This document shows, in pieces, positions 54,118 to 63,296 of a stretch of DNA of 64,000 nt; the stretch's first letter is position 1, and the number at the start of each line of letters is the position of its first letter. Both the position numbers and the translations under genes were made by a program. The stretch spans positions 372,001 through 436,000 of the forward strand of contig JADJOR010000009.1 in NCBI GenBank assembly GCA_016713665.1, read 5' to 3'. The notes under the pieces are model-generated. The model was given only the letters and a program-made list of their open reading frames with translations, was not told the origin of the DNA and ran no database searches. This stretch comes from Deltaproteobacteria bacterium (GTDB taxonomy: Bacteria > Myxococcota_A > UBA9160 > UBA4427).

Positions 54118-54152
54118 CATCCTAAAACAACGGCGCCTCTTATTTTAGGATG
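54118..54152. promoter_or_regulatory. Operator-like 10-bp perfect dyad before fic
   Basis: CATCCTAAAA (54118-54127) and TTTTAGGATG (54143-54152) are exact reverse complements 15 bases apart, so centre-to-centre spacing is 25 bases. The right arm covers the -10 box and the left arm the early transcript of fic. It is a likely binding site for the Fic protein's own winged helix. The AT-rich arms stand out in this GC-rich sequence. Confidence 0.65.
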
Positions 54153-54171
54153 AGTTCGATTCGCGAATCAA
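54142..54171 (-). promoter_or_regulatory. Putative promoter of fic
   Basis: On the minus strand TTGATT (54171-54166), an 18-base spacer and TAAAAT (54147-54142). The spacer contains the perfect palindrome GATTCGCGAATC (54158-54169). Transcription would start near 54135, about 27 bases before ATG 54108. Confidence 0.6.
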
Positions 54172-54227
54172 GCCGGCTTTGAGGGCTCCCGACCCGAATT
54201 CCCAGGCCTCGAGCGGTCCTGGTCCGT

Positions 54228-55799
54228 TCACCGACCGCCCTCGAACGCGAGCACGTCGTCCTCGATCCCCGCCCGCCCGATCGCCGCCCGGTCCCGCGCG
54301 TAGTCCTGCGTGTTGAGCCAGGGCGCCCGGTCGCCCTGCTTCGGGAAGAGATGGATCACGCGCTGGATGTAGCTCGGCGTGAAGTCGTCGATCCAGGGGC
54401 GGGCCGCCATGCTCCGGTCCGCTTCGCGCAGCCGGGGCGTCACGCGCCGGGCGCCGCGTCGGTCCATCGCCGCGAGGAGCCGACAGGTCCACTCGGCGGT
54501 CAGATCCGCGCGCAGCGTCCAGGACGCGTTGATGTAGCCGAAGGTCTGGACGAGGTTCGGGACGTCGGAATACATCATGCCCTTGTAGGTCCAGGTCTCG
54601 GCGAAGTCGATGCGTCGGCCGTCGGCCGAGAATTCGACGCCGCCGAGCACCTCGAGCTCGAGACCGGTCGCCGAGACGATGACGTCGGCGTCGATCTTCC
54701 GACCCGACTCGAGCTCGATCCCCGTCTCGACGAAGCGCGCGATCCGATCCGTCACGACCGAGGCGCGGCCCGTGCGCAGGGCGCGGAAGAGATCCGCGTC
54801 GGGGACCAGGCAGAGGCGTTGATCCCAGGGGTCGTAGCGTGGGGTGAAGTCGCGCTCGACGTCGAAATCCGGCCCGAGATGACGTCGGACCTCGGCGAGC
54901 AGCTTCTTCCGGACAGCCGCCGGTCGGGTCCGCGTCTGGCGATAGAGGAAGCGCTGGATCGCCACGTTCTTCGCGCGCGTGAGCCGATAGGCGAGGCGCT
55001 CGGGCAGGATGCGTCGCAGGAAGAGCGCGATGCCGTCGATCGCGGGCATCGAGAAGATCCAGGAGGGCGAGCGCTGGATCATGGTCACGTGGGCCGCCGT
55101 CTTCGCCATCGCGGGGACGAGGGTGATCGCGGTCGCGCCGCTGCCGATGACGGCGACGCGCTGGCCCGCGTAGTCGAGGTCCGCGGGCCAGAACTGGGGA
55201 TGGACGATCCGGCCGCGGAAGCGCTCCATGTCCTCGAAATACGGGGCATGGCCCCGGTCGTAGCGGTAGTAGCCGCTGCACATCGAGAGGAAGCGGCAGC
55301 GGAGCGTCGTCGTCGAGGCCGAGCCGGCGGTCGTGCCGCGCGCGGGGGCGGTTGCTGCGGCGGCGCGCGTCGCGGCACCCGTCGACGCGCCGGTTTCCGC
55401 GGCCTGCGCCGGCTCGCTCCGCTCGATCTCGAGGGTCCAGAGGTTCTCGGCGCTCGACCAGGCGGCGCGGCGCAGGCGGTGGCCGAAGCGGATCTGCTTC
55501 TCGAGGTCGTGCTCCCGGGCCGTCTCGCGGACGTAGTCGAGGATCGACTCGCCCTCGGCGATCGCGGCCCGGCCGCGCCAGGGCTTGAAGGCGTAGCCGA
55601 GGGTGTGCATGTCGCTGTCGGAGCGGACGCCGGGGTAGCGGAACAGGTCCCAGGTCCCGCCGATCCGCTCGCGGGCCTCGAGGATGGCGAAGGATTTGCC
55701 GGGGCAATGCGTGCGCAGATGGCAGGCCGCCCCGATGCCCGAGAGGCCACCGCCCACGATCACGACCTCGAGGATCTCGCCGTTCGAATCGCCCATCAT
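54228..55799 (-). CDS. Flavin-containing (Baeyer-Villiger-type) monooxygenase
   Basis: 523 residues. FAD motif GGGLSGIGAA (17-26), the BVMO fingerprint FRGRIVHPQFW (194-204) and the NADPH motif GSGATA (219-224) are all present. It is expected to insert oxygen into ketones or oxidise heteroatoms. An Ala/Thr/Ser-rich segment at residues 128-165, absent from ordinary members, interrupts the region before CRFLSMCSGYYRY. ATG 55796 is an equivalent start. Confidence 0.93.
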   Translation of the reverse strand: MMGDSNGEILEVVIVGGGLSGIGAACHLRTHCPGKSFAILEARERIGGTWDLFRYPGVRSDSDMHTLGYAFKPWRGRAAIAEGESILDYVRETAREHDLEKQIRFGHRLRRAAWSSAENLWTLEIERSEPAQAAETGASTGAATRAAAATAPARGTTAGSASTTTLRCRFLSMCSGYYRYDRGHAPYFEDMERFRGRIVHPQFWPADLDYAGQRVAVIGSGATAITLVPAMAKTAAHVTMIQRSPSWIFSMPAIDGIALFLRRILPERLAYRLTRAKNVAIQRFLYRQTRTRPAAVRKKLLAEVRRHLGPDFDVERDFTPRYDPWDQRLCLVPDADLFRALRTGRASVVTDRIARFVETGIELESGRKIDADVIVSATGLELEVLGGVEFSADGRRIDFAETWTYKGMMYSDVPNLVQTFGYINASWTLRADLTAEWTCRLLAAMDRRGARRVTPRLREADRSMAARPWIDDFTPSYIQRVIHLFPKQGDRAPWLNTQDYARDRAAIGRAGIEDDVLAFEGGR

Positions 55800-55918
55800 T
55801 CGGGCACGATATCCAAGGACTGCGCCGGATGAAGCCCAGCCGCCCTGGCTCCGAGTCTCGAATCGAGCCCATCCCGGCGCAAACCTCGCTACGCTGCGGC
55901 TGTCCGAGGAGGACCTCC

Positions 55919-57361
55919 ATGGTCGCGGTCACGCAGACGATCGAGCTCTCGCCGCAGATGCGCATGGCCGAGGCCCGCAGCTACGAAGAGTGGCGCGCTG
56001 CGGCCGAGGCCGAGGACGAGCGGACCGGTGCCGCGCGCTGGAAGGCCCGGGACGAGAGTCGCCGCTACGACTTCAAGGTCATCCGCCGGCGGCTCGAGGA
56101 GCTGCGTGAGGTGCGCGCCTCCGGCGATCCGCATCGGCTCCTCTTCTATCTGAACGAGGGGATCCACGGCAATACGGGCAACATGGGCTCGGCCTCCCTC
56201 TACCGCCGCGCGCGCTCCGGGACGAAGGATCTCGTGACGGCCTACTCCCGCGAGCTCGCCGGCGCGATCGAGCAGCTCGGGGCCCAGGACGACCCCGCGC
56301 TCTCCCGGGCGGACAAGAAGAAGTTCTTCCGTCGCGCGAGCCATTGCTTCGGCCGAACCGCCCTGATGTTCTCGGGCGGCGGCATCCTCGGCTTCTTCCA
56401 TGTCGGCGTCGCGCGCGCGCTCGTCGAGCAGGGCCTGATGCCGAACGTGCTCTCGGGCTCGAGCGCGGGGGCGCTCGTTGCGGCGATCCTCGGGACCCAC
56501 GACGAGGACGCGGTCCGCGGGCTCCTGCAGGGGCGGGTCCTCCACGACGCCTTCGAGGGGCTCTACGAAGCGAGCGTCGAGCCGAGCTCGAAGCGGCGGC
56601 GGGTCGGGGTCGAGGAGCTGCGGACCTTCGTCGAGACGCGGATCCCGGACCTGACCTTCGGCGAGGCCTTCGAGAAGACCGGTCGCCGCATCAACATCTC
56701 GGTCTCGCCGCGCGAGCTGCATCAGCAGGCGCGGCTGCTCAACGCGATCACGTCGCCGACGGTCCTGATCCGCGAGGCGGTGATCGCGTCGTGTGCGATT
56801 CCCGGGATCTTTCCGCCGGTGACCCTCGCTGCGCGCAATCGGGCGGGCGAGCGGGTTCCCTACGTCGCGTCGCGGCAGTGGGTCGACGGGTCGGTGACCA
56901 ACGACCTGCCGGCGAGGCAGCTCTCGCGCCTCTACGGCGTCAATCATTTCGTGACGAGCCAGGTCAACCCGATCGTGCTCTGGACGCTCCGGGACACCGA
57001 CGCCGAGGACACGCTCTTCGCGAAGTTCTTCGAGATCTCCTCGCAGGCGATGCGGCAGTCGGTGCGCGCGACCTATCCGCTCAGCATGAAGCTCGTCGAG
57101 CGCGCCTATCCGCTCAACATGGTCGTCCGCATGGCCTACGCCGTCGCGACCCAGGACTACACCGCCGACATCAACATCCTGCCGCGCCGCCGTCTCTGGA
57201 ATCCCGGCAAGGCGCTGTCGCTCCTCTCGGCGAACGAGACCGAGTTCCTGATCGCCGAGGGCGAGGCCTCGACCTGGCCCCGGATCGAGCGCATCCGCAA
57301 CTGCACCCGCGTGAGCCGCGCCCTCGACGCCGCGCTGGTGCGCCTCGAGGCGGAGAGGTGA
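55919..57361 (+). CDS. Patatin-like phospholipase with DUF3336
   Basis: 480 residues. The N-terminal DUF3336 part (AEARSYEEWRAAAEAED... GIHGNTGNMGS) is followed by a patatin domain with oxyanion hole SGGGILGFFHVG, nucleophile S182 in GSSAG and catalytic Asp in VDGSVTND. This layout matches SDP1/TGL-type triacylglycerol lipases. GAGGAGG lies six bases before ATG 55919. GTGA overlap couples it to the next hydrolase. Confidence 0.94.
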   Translation: MVAVTQTIELSPQMRMAEARSYEEWRAAAEAEDERTGAARWKARDESRRYDFKVIRRRLEELREVRASGDPHRLLFYLNEGIHGNTGNMGSASLYRRARSGTKDLVTAYSRELAGAIEQLGAQDDPALSRADKKKFFRRASHCFGRTALMFSGGGILGFFHVGVARALVEQGLMPNVLSGSSAGALVAAILGTHDEDAVRGLLQGRVLHDAFEGLYEASVEPSSKRRRVGVEELRTFVETRIPDLTFGEAFEKTGRRINISVSPRELHQQARLLNAITSPTVLIREAVIASCAIPGIFPPVTLAARNRAGERVPYVASRQWVDGSVTNDLPARQLSRLYGVNHFVTSQVNPIVLWTLRDTDAEDTLFAKFFEISSQAMRQSVRATYPLSMKLVERAYPLNMVVRMAYAVATQDYTADINILPRRRLWNPGKALSLLSANETEFLIAEGEASTWPRIERIRNCTRVSRALDAALVRLEAER

Positions 57362-58314
57362 AGCTCCGCCCGCCCCAGCCCGAGACGCCCGCGGCCGACG
57401 CCTTCCGGATCCACCGCGCGAAGGTCGACGGCGACCTCGAGCTCGGCTTCATCCGGGAGGGCATCGGCGGCTATCCGCTGCTCCTGGTCCACGGCTATCC
57501 CGAGACCAAGCGCATCTGGTGGCGCAACATCCGCGCGCTCGCCGAGGCCGGCTTCGAGGTCATCGTCCCCGACCTGCGCGGCTACGGCGACTCGGATCTG
57601 TCGAAGGACGACGCCTACGATCTCGTGCTCTACTCGCGCGACTGCCGGACCCTCGTCCACGACGTGCTCGGCCACCCGCGCTGCGGCGCCATCGCCGGTG
57701 ACGTGGGCGGCGTCGTGATCTGCGATCTCGCGAACCGCTTCCCCGGCTTCGTCGAGCGCATGATCTTCTTCAACACCGTCCCGCCCACCGACTTCGCGAA
57801 CCCCGGCTGGTACGCCGAGCGCGGGCTCTCCCTGATGCCGCTCCCCGACGGCCCGACCGGCGACTACCGCATCCGCCAGGGCCGCGACCCACAGGCGCTG
57901 ATCGCCGAGCTCGACTCTCCCGACCGCTGCCGACGCTATCTCCGCGACTTCTACGAGCACCGCCTCTGGGCGTCCTCCGGCTCCTTCGACGACGCCGACA
58001 TCGACTTCATGATCGAGCCCTTCGCCGACATCCGGAAGCTCGCCGCGTCCTGGGCGCCCTACCAGCTGCAGTACGGCCGGAAGATGAGCGAGATGCCGAT
58101 GCTCGGGCCCGTCGAGACGCCGACCCTCGTGCTCTACGGCCCCGAGGACCGGGTCGTCCCGGACGATTTCGTGAAGCGCTGCGAGGCGGGCTTCCGCAAT
58201 CGCGTCGGGCCGGTCGTCGTGCCGGAGGCGGGGCATTTCCTGCAGTGGGAGCGGGCCGACGTGCTCAACGGGCTCGCGATCCACTATTTCGAGGCCTTGA
58301 AGTCGAGGCGTTGA
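57358..58314 (+). CDS. Alpha/beta hydrolase with Asp nucleophile
   Basis: 318 residues from GTG 57358, which overlaps the patatin stop as GTGA. LLLVHGYPETKRIWW has the HGxP loop; AGDVGG holds the likely nucleophile D115, with Gly replacing the His usually before it (GHDxGG); YGPEDRVVP and PEAGHFLQWE provide the acid and His. Epoxide-hydrolase or dehalogenase type. Probably works on products related to the lipase. Confidence 0.88.
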   Translation: MKLRPPQPETPAADAFRIHRAKVDGDLELGFIREGIGGYPLLLVHGYPETKRIWWRNIRALAEAGFEVIVPDLRGYGDSDLSKDDAYDLVLYSRDCRTLVHDVLGHPRCGAIAGDVGGVVICDLANRFPGFVERMIFFNTVPPTDFANPGWYAERGLSLMPLPDGPTGDYRIRQGRDPQALIAELDSPDRCRRYLRDFYEHRLWASSGSFDDADIDFMIEPFADIRKLAASWAPYQLQYGRKMSEMPMLGPVETPTLVLYGPEDRVVPDDFVKRCEAGFRNRVGPVVVPEAGHFLQWERADVLNGLAIHYFEALKSRR

Positions 58315-58409
58315 GCTCGAGGCGTCGAAGCTCGCGAGCTCGAAGCGAGCGGGATCGGGTCGGGACGCCGACCGTAGCCAGCGTCGAGCAAGCGATCCAT
58401 CGACCGTCG

Positions 58410-59129
58410 CTAGGCCCGCTGCTCCCAGCCGTCGTCGAACAACGCCGCCTCGTACTCCGCGGGCAGGCCCGATTTTCCGTCCCGCCCGAGCGCGAGACCG
58501 CGCGCGACCGCCGGTCGGCTCCGCATCCGCGCATACCAGCGGGCGAGATTCGGGAGTCCATCCAGGCTCTCGATCGCGTGCAGCTCGAGCGGGACGGTCG
58601 AGCCGATCGCCGCGATGTCGGCGAGGGTCATCTCGCTTCCGCAGAGGAAGTCGCGGCCGGCGAGGCGGGCGTCGAGCTTGTGGTGGGCGGCGATGCTGGC
58701 TTCTGTGAAGAAGTCGTAGGTCGTCCGGCCGTAGTCGGTCTGTTTGTCGAGGCGGTAGCGCGGATCGCGGTGGAAGGCCGCGCCGCAGAGGCCGACGTCC
58801 TGGCCGAAGCTCGCGACGATCCAGAAGAACCAGGTCCAGTGCTCGGCGCGCTCGCGCGGGCCCGTCGGGATCAGACGGCCGGCCTTCTCCGCGAGATAGA
58901 CGAGGATCGCTCCCGATTCGAAGACCGTGATCGGCGGTCCGCCCCCTTGCGGGTCGTGGTCGACGATCACCGGGACCTTCTGCATCGGGTTTCGCGCGGC
59001 GTGCTCGGGCGTGCGATGCTCGCCGCGTCCGAGGTGAAGGGAATGGAAGCGGTATGCGAGTCCCAGCTCCTCGAGGGCGATGCCGGCGCGCCAGCTCATG
59101 GTCGTGATGAAGCCGTAGAAGTCGATCAT
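58410..59129 (-). CDS. Glutathione S-transferase family protein (YfcG/Nu-like)
   Basis: 239 residues. The thioredoxin-fold N-terminus has NPMQKVPVIVD with the cis-Pro and FESGAILVYLAEKAGRLIP with the Glu-Ser glutathione contact; the C-terminal all-helical domain carries SEMTLADIAAI. The pattern is closest to Ure2p/YfcG-type enzymes with disulfide-reductase activity. Divergent from the SDR gene with 32 bases between starts. Confidence 0.9.
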   Translation of the reverse strand: MIDFYGFITTMSWRAGIALEELGLAYRFHSLHLGRGEHRTPEHAARNPMQKVPVIVDHDPQGGGPPITVFESGAILVYLAEKAGRLIPTGPRERAEHWTWFFWIVASFGQDVGLCGAAFHRDPRYRLDKQTDYGRTTYDFFTEASIAAHHKLDARLAGRDFLCGSEMTLADIAAIGSTVPLELHAIESLDGLPNLARWYARMRSRPAVARGLALGRDGKSGLPAEYEAALFDDGWEQRA

Positions 59130-59161
59130 GGGAGACCTCCGCCGATGGATGGAGAATCGCG

Positions 59162-59995
59162 ATGAAGGACCTGAAGGGCAAGCTCGCCGTCGTGACCGGC
59201 GGGGCGAGCGGGATCGGCGAGGCGATGGTCGAGGTCTTCGCCGAGGCCGGCATGGCCGTCGTCGTCGCCGACATCGAGGCGCAGAAGGCGGAGGCGGTCG
59301 CGGCGCGGTACGCGAAGCCCGGCGTGCGCTGCGTCGGGATGGGCGTCGACGTCGCGAGCGGTGACTCCGTCCGCGCGCTGGCCCTTCGCTGCGAGCGCGA
59401 GCTCGGCCCGGTCCACGTCCTCTGCAACAACGCCGGCGTTCTCCTGATGGGCCCCCAGGCGGACATGATCGCCGGGGACTGGCGCTGGACCTTCGACGTC
59501 AACGTCCTCGGCGTCGCCCACGGCCTCGAGCATTTCCTCCCCCGCATGCGCGCCCACAGCGAGAGGACGGGCGAGCAAGCCCACGTCGTCAACACGGCCT
59601 CGGTCACCGGCCTGCGCGGCTCCGCCGGGACCTTCATCTATTCCGCGACGAAGGCCGCCGTCCTCTCGATCTCCGAGTCCCTGCGCGACGAGCTGGCCGG
59701 GACCCCGATCGGCGTCTCGGTCGTCCTGCCGAGCGACATCCGCAGCCAGATCGTCGCCTCGCAGCGCAACCGACCGAGCGAGACCGGTCGCGCCTACAGA
59801 CAGTCGGTCGATCCGGAGCTCGCGGCGAAGCACGGCCTCTCGCCCCGGGAGGTCGGCCTCCGCGTCCGCGACGCGATCCTGCGGAATCAGTTCTACGTCT
59901 TCACGATGCCGGCGAGCGTCGCCCCCGCGAACCGGGCCGTCATCGAGGGCCGCGCGAAGGAGCTCCTCGAGGCCCTCGAGGCGGGGATCGTCTAG
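59162..59995 (+). CDS. SDR-family oxidoreductase
   Basis: 277 residues. TGGASGIG cofactor loop, NNAGVL, catalytic Ser in NTASVTGL and YSATKAA (YxxxK) are intact. The C-terminal extension resembles that of SDRs acting on larger hydrophobic alcohols. Its TAG shares a CTAG with the stop of the convergent methyltransferase gene. Confidence 0.93.
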   Translation: MKDLKGKLAVVTGGASGIGEAMVEVFAEAGMAVVVADIEAQKAEAVAARYAKPGVRCVGMGVDVASGDSVRALALRCERELGPVHVLCNNAGVLLMGPQADMIAGDWRWTFDVNVLGVAHGLEHFLPRMRAHSERTGEQAHVVNTASVTGLRGSAGTFIYSATKAAVLSISESLRDELAGTPIGVSVVLPSDIRSQIVASQRNRPSETGRAYRQSVDPELAAKHGLSPREVGLRVRDAILRNQFYVFTMPASVAPANRAVIEGRAKELLEALEAGIV

Positions 59996-61276
59996 GCGCG
60001 AAGCGCGCCGAGGATCGCACGCCGCCGCAGCCCCGGGTTCTCGAAGACGAGCTGGGCGGCCAGGTTGACGCGCTCGTGGAAGGCGCCCTCGCAGTAGGCG
60101 AGGTAGTAGTCCCAGGTCCGGAAGAAGCGCTCGTCCATGCCGAGGGCCGCGATCGCGTCGCGCTGCTCGAGGAAGCTCGCCCGCCAGCGGCGCAGGGTCT
60201 CGGCATAATGCGGCGTGATGTCCTCGTAGTGGACCAGGCGAAGGGCCGTGCCGGCCAGCGCCTGCGAGATCGCCCCGAGGCCGACGAGCTGGCCGCCCGG
60301 GAAGATGTAGCGCTTGATGAAGTCGACGCTCTGCTTCGAATGCGCCCACCAGCGCTCGGGGACGAGGATCGCCTGCAGCGCCATCGCGCCGTCCGACGCG
60401 AGGCGATTCGCGCAGACCTCGAAGAAGCGGGGGAGATGGCGGATGCCCCACGGCCTCGATCATCTCGATCGAGACGAGGCGATCGTAGGTCCCGGAGAGG
60501 TCGCGGTAGTCCTCGAGCAGGACCTCGACGCGGTCGGCGAGGCCGGCGCGCGCGATGCGCTCGCGGGCGAGGGCGTGCTGCTCCTTCGAGATCGTCGTCG
60601 TCGTGACGCGGCAGCCGCGGGTCCGGGCGGCGTGGAGCGCGAAGCCGCCCCAGCCGGTGCCGATCTCGAGGACGTGGTGGGCGGCTTCGAGCTCGAGCTT
60701 GCGGCAGAGGCGTTCGTACTTCGCGGTCTGGGCGGCCTCGAGGGACAGGGCCGGCTCGTCGAAGACGGCGGAGGAGTAGGTCATCGACGGGTCGAGGAAG
60801 GTCGCGAAGAAGGCGTTGCCGAGGTCGTAGTGGTCGTGGATGTTGCGGCGGCTGCCGGCGCGGTCGTTGTCGCGCAGCGCATGCAGCACGCGGAGCCACG
60901 GCCGCTGCCAGCGGCTGCCCTCGTCGACGGACCCGAAGAACCCGGCGTTGCGCGCGAAGACGCGGATGACCTCGACGAGATCGTCGGAGCGCCACCAGCC
61001 GTTCATGTAGGCCTCGGCCCCGCCGAGCACGCCGCGGAAGGCCAGCGCGCGATAGGCGCGCGAATCGGTGACCGTCACCGCCCCGCGCGGGCCTTCGCGC
61101 GGGCCGCAGAAGGCTCGGGTCCCGGAATCGTCGACGAGGGCGAGCTCGCCTTCCTCGAGGGCCTGCAGCGCGGCTTCGACGCGGCCACGGGCGAGGCGGT
61201 CGAGCCAGCCGGCCGGAGCGCGGCCGGCGTGCTCGATTCCGCCCGTCATCAGGTCGCCCAGCACGTCGTCGCTCAA
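59992..61276 (-). pseudogene. Cyclopropane-fatty-acid-synthase-type methyltransferase, one-base frameshift
   Basis: The frame from TTG 61276 (overlapping the DUF1365 stop as TTGA) encodes HDHYDLGNAFF, VLEIGTGWGGFALHAA and SIEMIEAVGH, all normal for CFA synthases. Near 60441 there is one surplus base (a G on the plus strand); the rest of the protein, from MALQAILVPERWW to the end, continues in another frame. Read with one base removed, the protein is about 427 residues and complete. Either a recent inactivating mutation or a sequencing error. It methylates unsaturated phospholipid acyl chains in the family. Confidence 0.85.
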
Positions 61277-62055
61277 GCCAGGGCCTCCGTCCGCTCGGCC
61301 GGGCCGGGATGCGGATGAAAGGGCGCGCCGAGGCGGTGGAGCCGCAGGGCCTGCCAGTAGATGCCGGCGACGACCTGGGCCGTCATGAAGGGGAAGCGGG
61401 CGAGGGTCCGCGCGAGGCTCGGCCCGTCGATCTCGTGTCGGACGAGGTCGAGGCGGGCGTCGAAGACGCGCTCGCCGCGGGCGAAGTTTTCGATGCTCGC
61501 CGAGAGCGCGCCGTTCGGCGCCGCGAAGCGGAATCGGTACTCGTGGTCCATCGGCAGGAAGGGCGAGACGTGGAAGGTCTTGCTCGTGCGGGCGTCGACG
61601 CGGCCGGCCTCGGCGGCCAGCACATAACAATGGCGCTCGTTCCAGGGCGTGTTGGCGACATCCGCGACGACGGCGTCGAGCCGGCCCTCGGGCGTGAAGG
61701 CGTAGTGGAACGTGACGGGGTTGAAGACGTAGCCCGCGGTGCGCAGCTGGGTCAGCGTCCGGATCGGGCCTTCGACCGCGCGACCCGTCCGCGCCCGGAC
61801 GAGGTCGCGGACGGCGCGATCCAGGGGGACCGCCGGATCACCGAGATGGTCGGCGCGGCGGAACGAGACGAGGCGCCGTCGCTCGACGCCCCAGAGCCAG
61901 CGGCCCGCGAAGACGCGATCGAGCTCGGCGAGGTCGAGATAGACCATGAAGAGCCGCTTCGTGAAGCCGTGGGCCGGCGCGACGCGCCGCGTATGGCGGA
62001 CGACGCCCTCGTAGATCGCGCTCTCCAGTCGCACCATCCCCGCCATCCCCGCCAT
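61273..62055 (-). CDS. DUF1365 family protein
   Basis: 260 residues. IYEGVVRHTRRVAPAHGFTKRLFMVYLDL, RTLTQLRTAGYVFNPVTFHYAF and TSKTFHVSPFLPMD are DUF1365 hallmarks. The family almost always lies between an FAD-binding protein and a CFA-type methyltransferase, as here, and is thought to act in fatty-acid modification. Its ATG shares a base with the preceding TGA (TGATG), and the first six codons are a duplicated 9-base unit (MAGMAG). Confidence 0.93.
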   Translation of the reverse strand: MAGMAGMVRLESAIYEGVVRHTRRVAPAHGFTKRLFMVYLDLAELDRVFAGRWLWGVERRRLVSFRRADHLGDPAVPLDRAVRDLVRARTGRAVEGPIRTLTQLRTAGYVFNPVTFHYAFTPEGRLDAVVADVANTPWNERHCYVLAAEAGRVDARTSKTFHVSPFLPMDHEYRFRFAAPNGALSASIENFARGERVFDARLDLVRHEIDGPSLARTLARFPFMTAQVVAGIYWQALRLHRLGAPFHPHPGPAERTEALA

Positions 62056-63296
62056 CAGCCGATCGCCTCGATCGCCTGGACGACGCGCAGGGCGCTCGCG
62101 AGCCCGTCCTCGTGGAAGCCCCAGCGCCACCACGCGCCGCAGAAGTGGGTGCCCCCGACGCCGTCGATCCGCGCGTGCTCGCGCTGGGCGTCGATCGCGG
62201 GGCCGTCGAGGATCGGATGGGCGTAGTCGAAGCGGCCGAGGACGCGCGCGGGGTCGATGCGATCGGAGCCGTTCAGCGTGACGAGGAGCGGCTCGGCGGA
62301 GGGGATGCTCTGCAGCCGCGAGAGGTCGTAGGTCACGACGACGCGCTCGCGGCTCGCCCCCGAGACGAGCGAGTTCCAGCTCGCCCGCGCCGCCTCCCGC
62401 CGGGGCAGCAGCGAGACGTCGGTATGGAGCACCGTCTCGTTCCGGCTGAAGCGGATCGCGCCGAGGATCCGGCGCTGCTCGCGGGTCGGGGACTCGAGCA
62501 GCGCGAGCGCCGTATCGGCATGGACCGCGAAGACGACGCGATCGAAGCGCTCGGTCCCCGAGGCGAGCTGGACCGCGACGCCCTTCGGCTCCGAGCGCAC
62601 GCCGAGGACCGGCGTCGAGAGCGCGATCCGGCCCCGGATGCGCCGGGCCAGCGCGTCGACGTAGCCCCGCGAGCCGCCGACGATCGTGCGCCAGCGGATG
62701 CCGCCGCCCCGGCCCAGCAGGCCGTGGTTGTGGAAGAAGCGCACGAAGCTCACGGCCGGCATGTCGAGCAGGGCGTCGGTCCCGGCGGACCAGATCGCAG
62801 CCCCCATCGGGGCGAGATAGTCGTCGCGAAAGCGATCGGAGTAGCCGCGCTTCGCGACGAGCTCGCGCAGGGTCGTCTTCGTATCGTGCTCGTCGAGCAG
62901 CGCCGGCGCCTCGCGGGCGAAGCGCAGGATCTCGAAGACCATTCGGAGGAAGGGCGGGCGGAAGGCGAGCTCGGGGGTCGCGAAGAGACCGCGCAGGCCC
63001 CGGCTCGACCATTCGAGGCCGGTCGGCTCGCAGGAGAGCCCGAAGCTCATCTCGGCCGGTCGGGTCGCGACCCCGAGCTCGTCGAGCAGGCGCGTCAGCT
63101 CGGGATAGGTCGTCTCGTTGTAGACGATGAAGCCGGTGTCGACGGCGTGGGTCGTGCCCGCGACCTCGACGTCGACCGTATGCGCATGGCCACCGAGGCG
63201 CGGCTCGGCCTCGAAGAGCGTGACGTCGTGGCGCGTGCCCAGGCGGTCGGCGCAGGCGAGGCCGGCGATCCCCGAGCCGAGGATGGCGATCTTCAT
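62055..63296 (-). CDS. FAD/NAD(P)-binding amine-oxidase-fold protein
   Basis: 413 residues. The FAD dinucleotide motif is GSGIAGLACADRL at the N-terminus, followed by LFEAEPRLGGHAHTV and DTGFIVYNETTYP; the C-terminus has GTHFCGAWWRWGFHEDG. This protein is typical of the operons with DUF1365 and CFA-type methyltransferases that alter membrane unsaturated fatty acids. ATG 63296 overlaps the upstream methyltransferase stop as ATGA. Confidence 0.92.
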   Translation of the reverse strand: MKIAILGSGIAGLACADRLGTRHDVTLFEAEPRLGGHAHTVDVEVAGTTHAVDTGFIVYNETTYPELTRLLDELGVATRPAEMSFGLSCEPTGLEWSSRGLRGLFATPELAFRPPFLRMVFEILRFAREAPALLDEHDTKTTLRELVAKRGYSDRFRDDYLAPMGAAIWSAGTDALLDMPAVSFVRFFHNHGLLGRGGGIRWRTIVGGSRGYVDALARRIRGRIALSTPVLGVRSEPKGVAVQLASGTERFDRVVFAVHADTALALLESPTREQRRILGAIRFSRNETVLHTDVSLLPRREAARASWNSLVSGASRERVVVTYDLSRLQSIPSAEPLLVTLNGSDRIDPARVLGRFDYAHPILDGPAIDAQREHARIDGVGGTHFCGAWWRWGFHEDGLASALRVVQAIEAIG

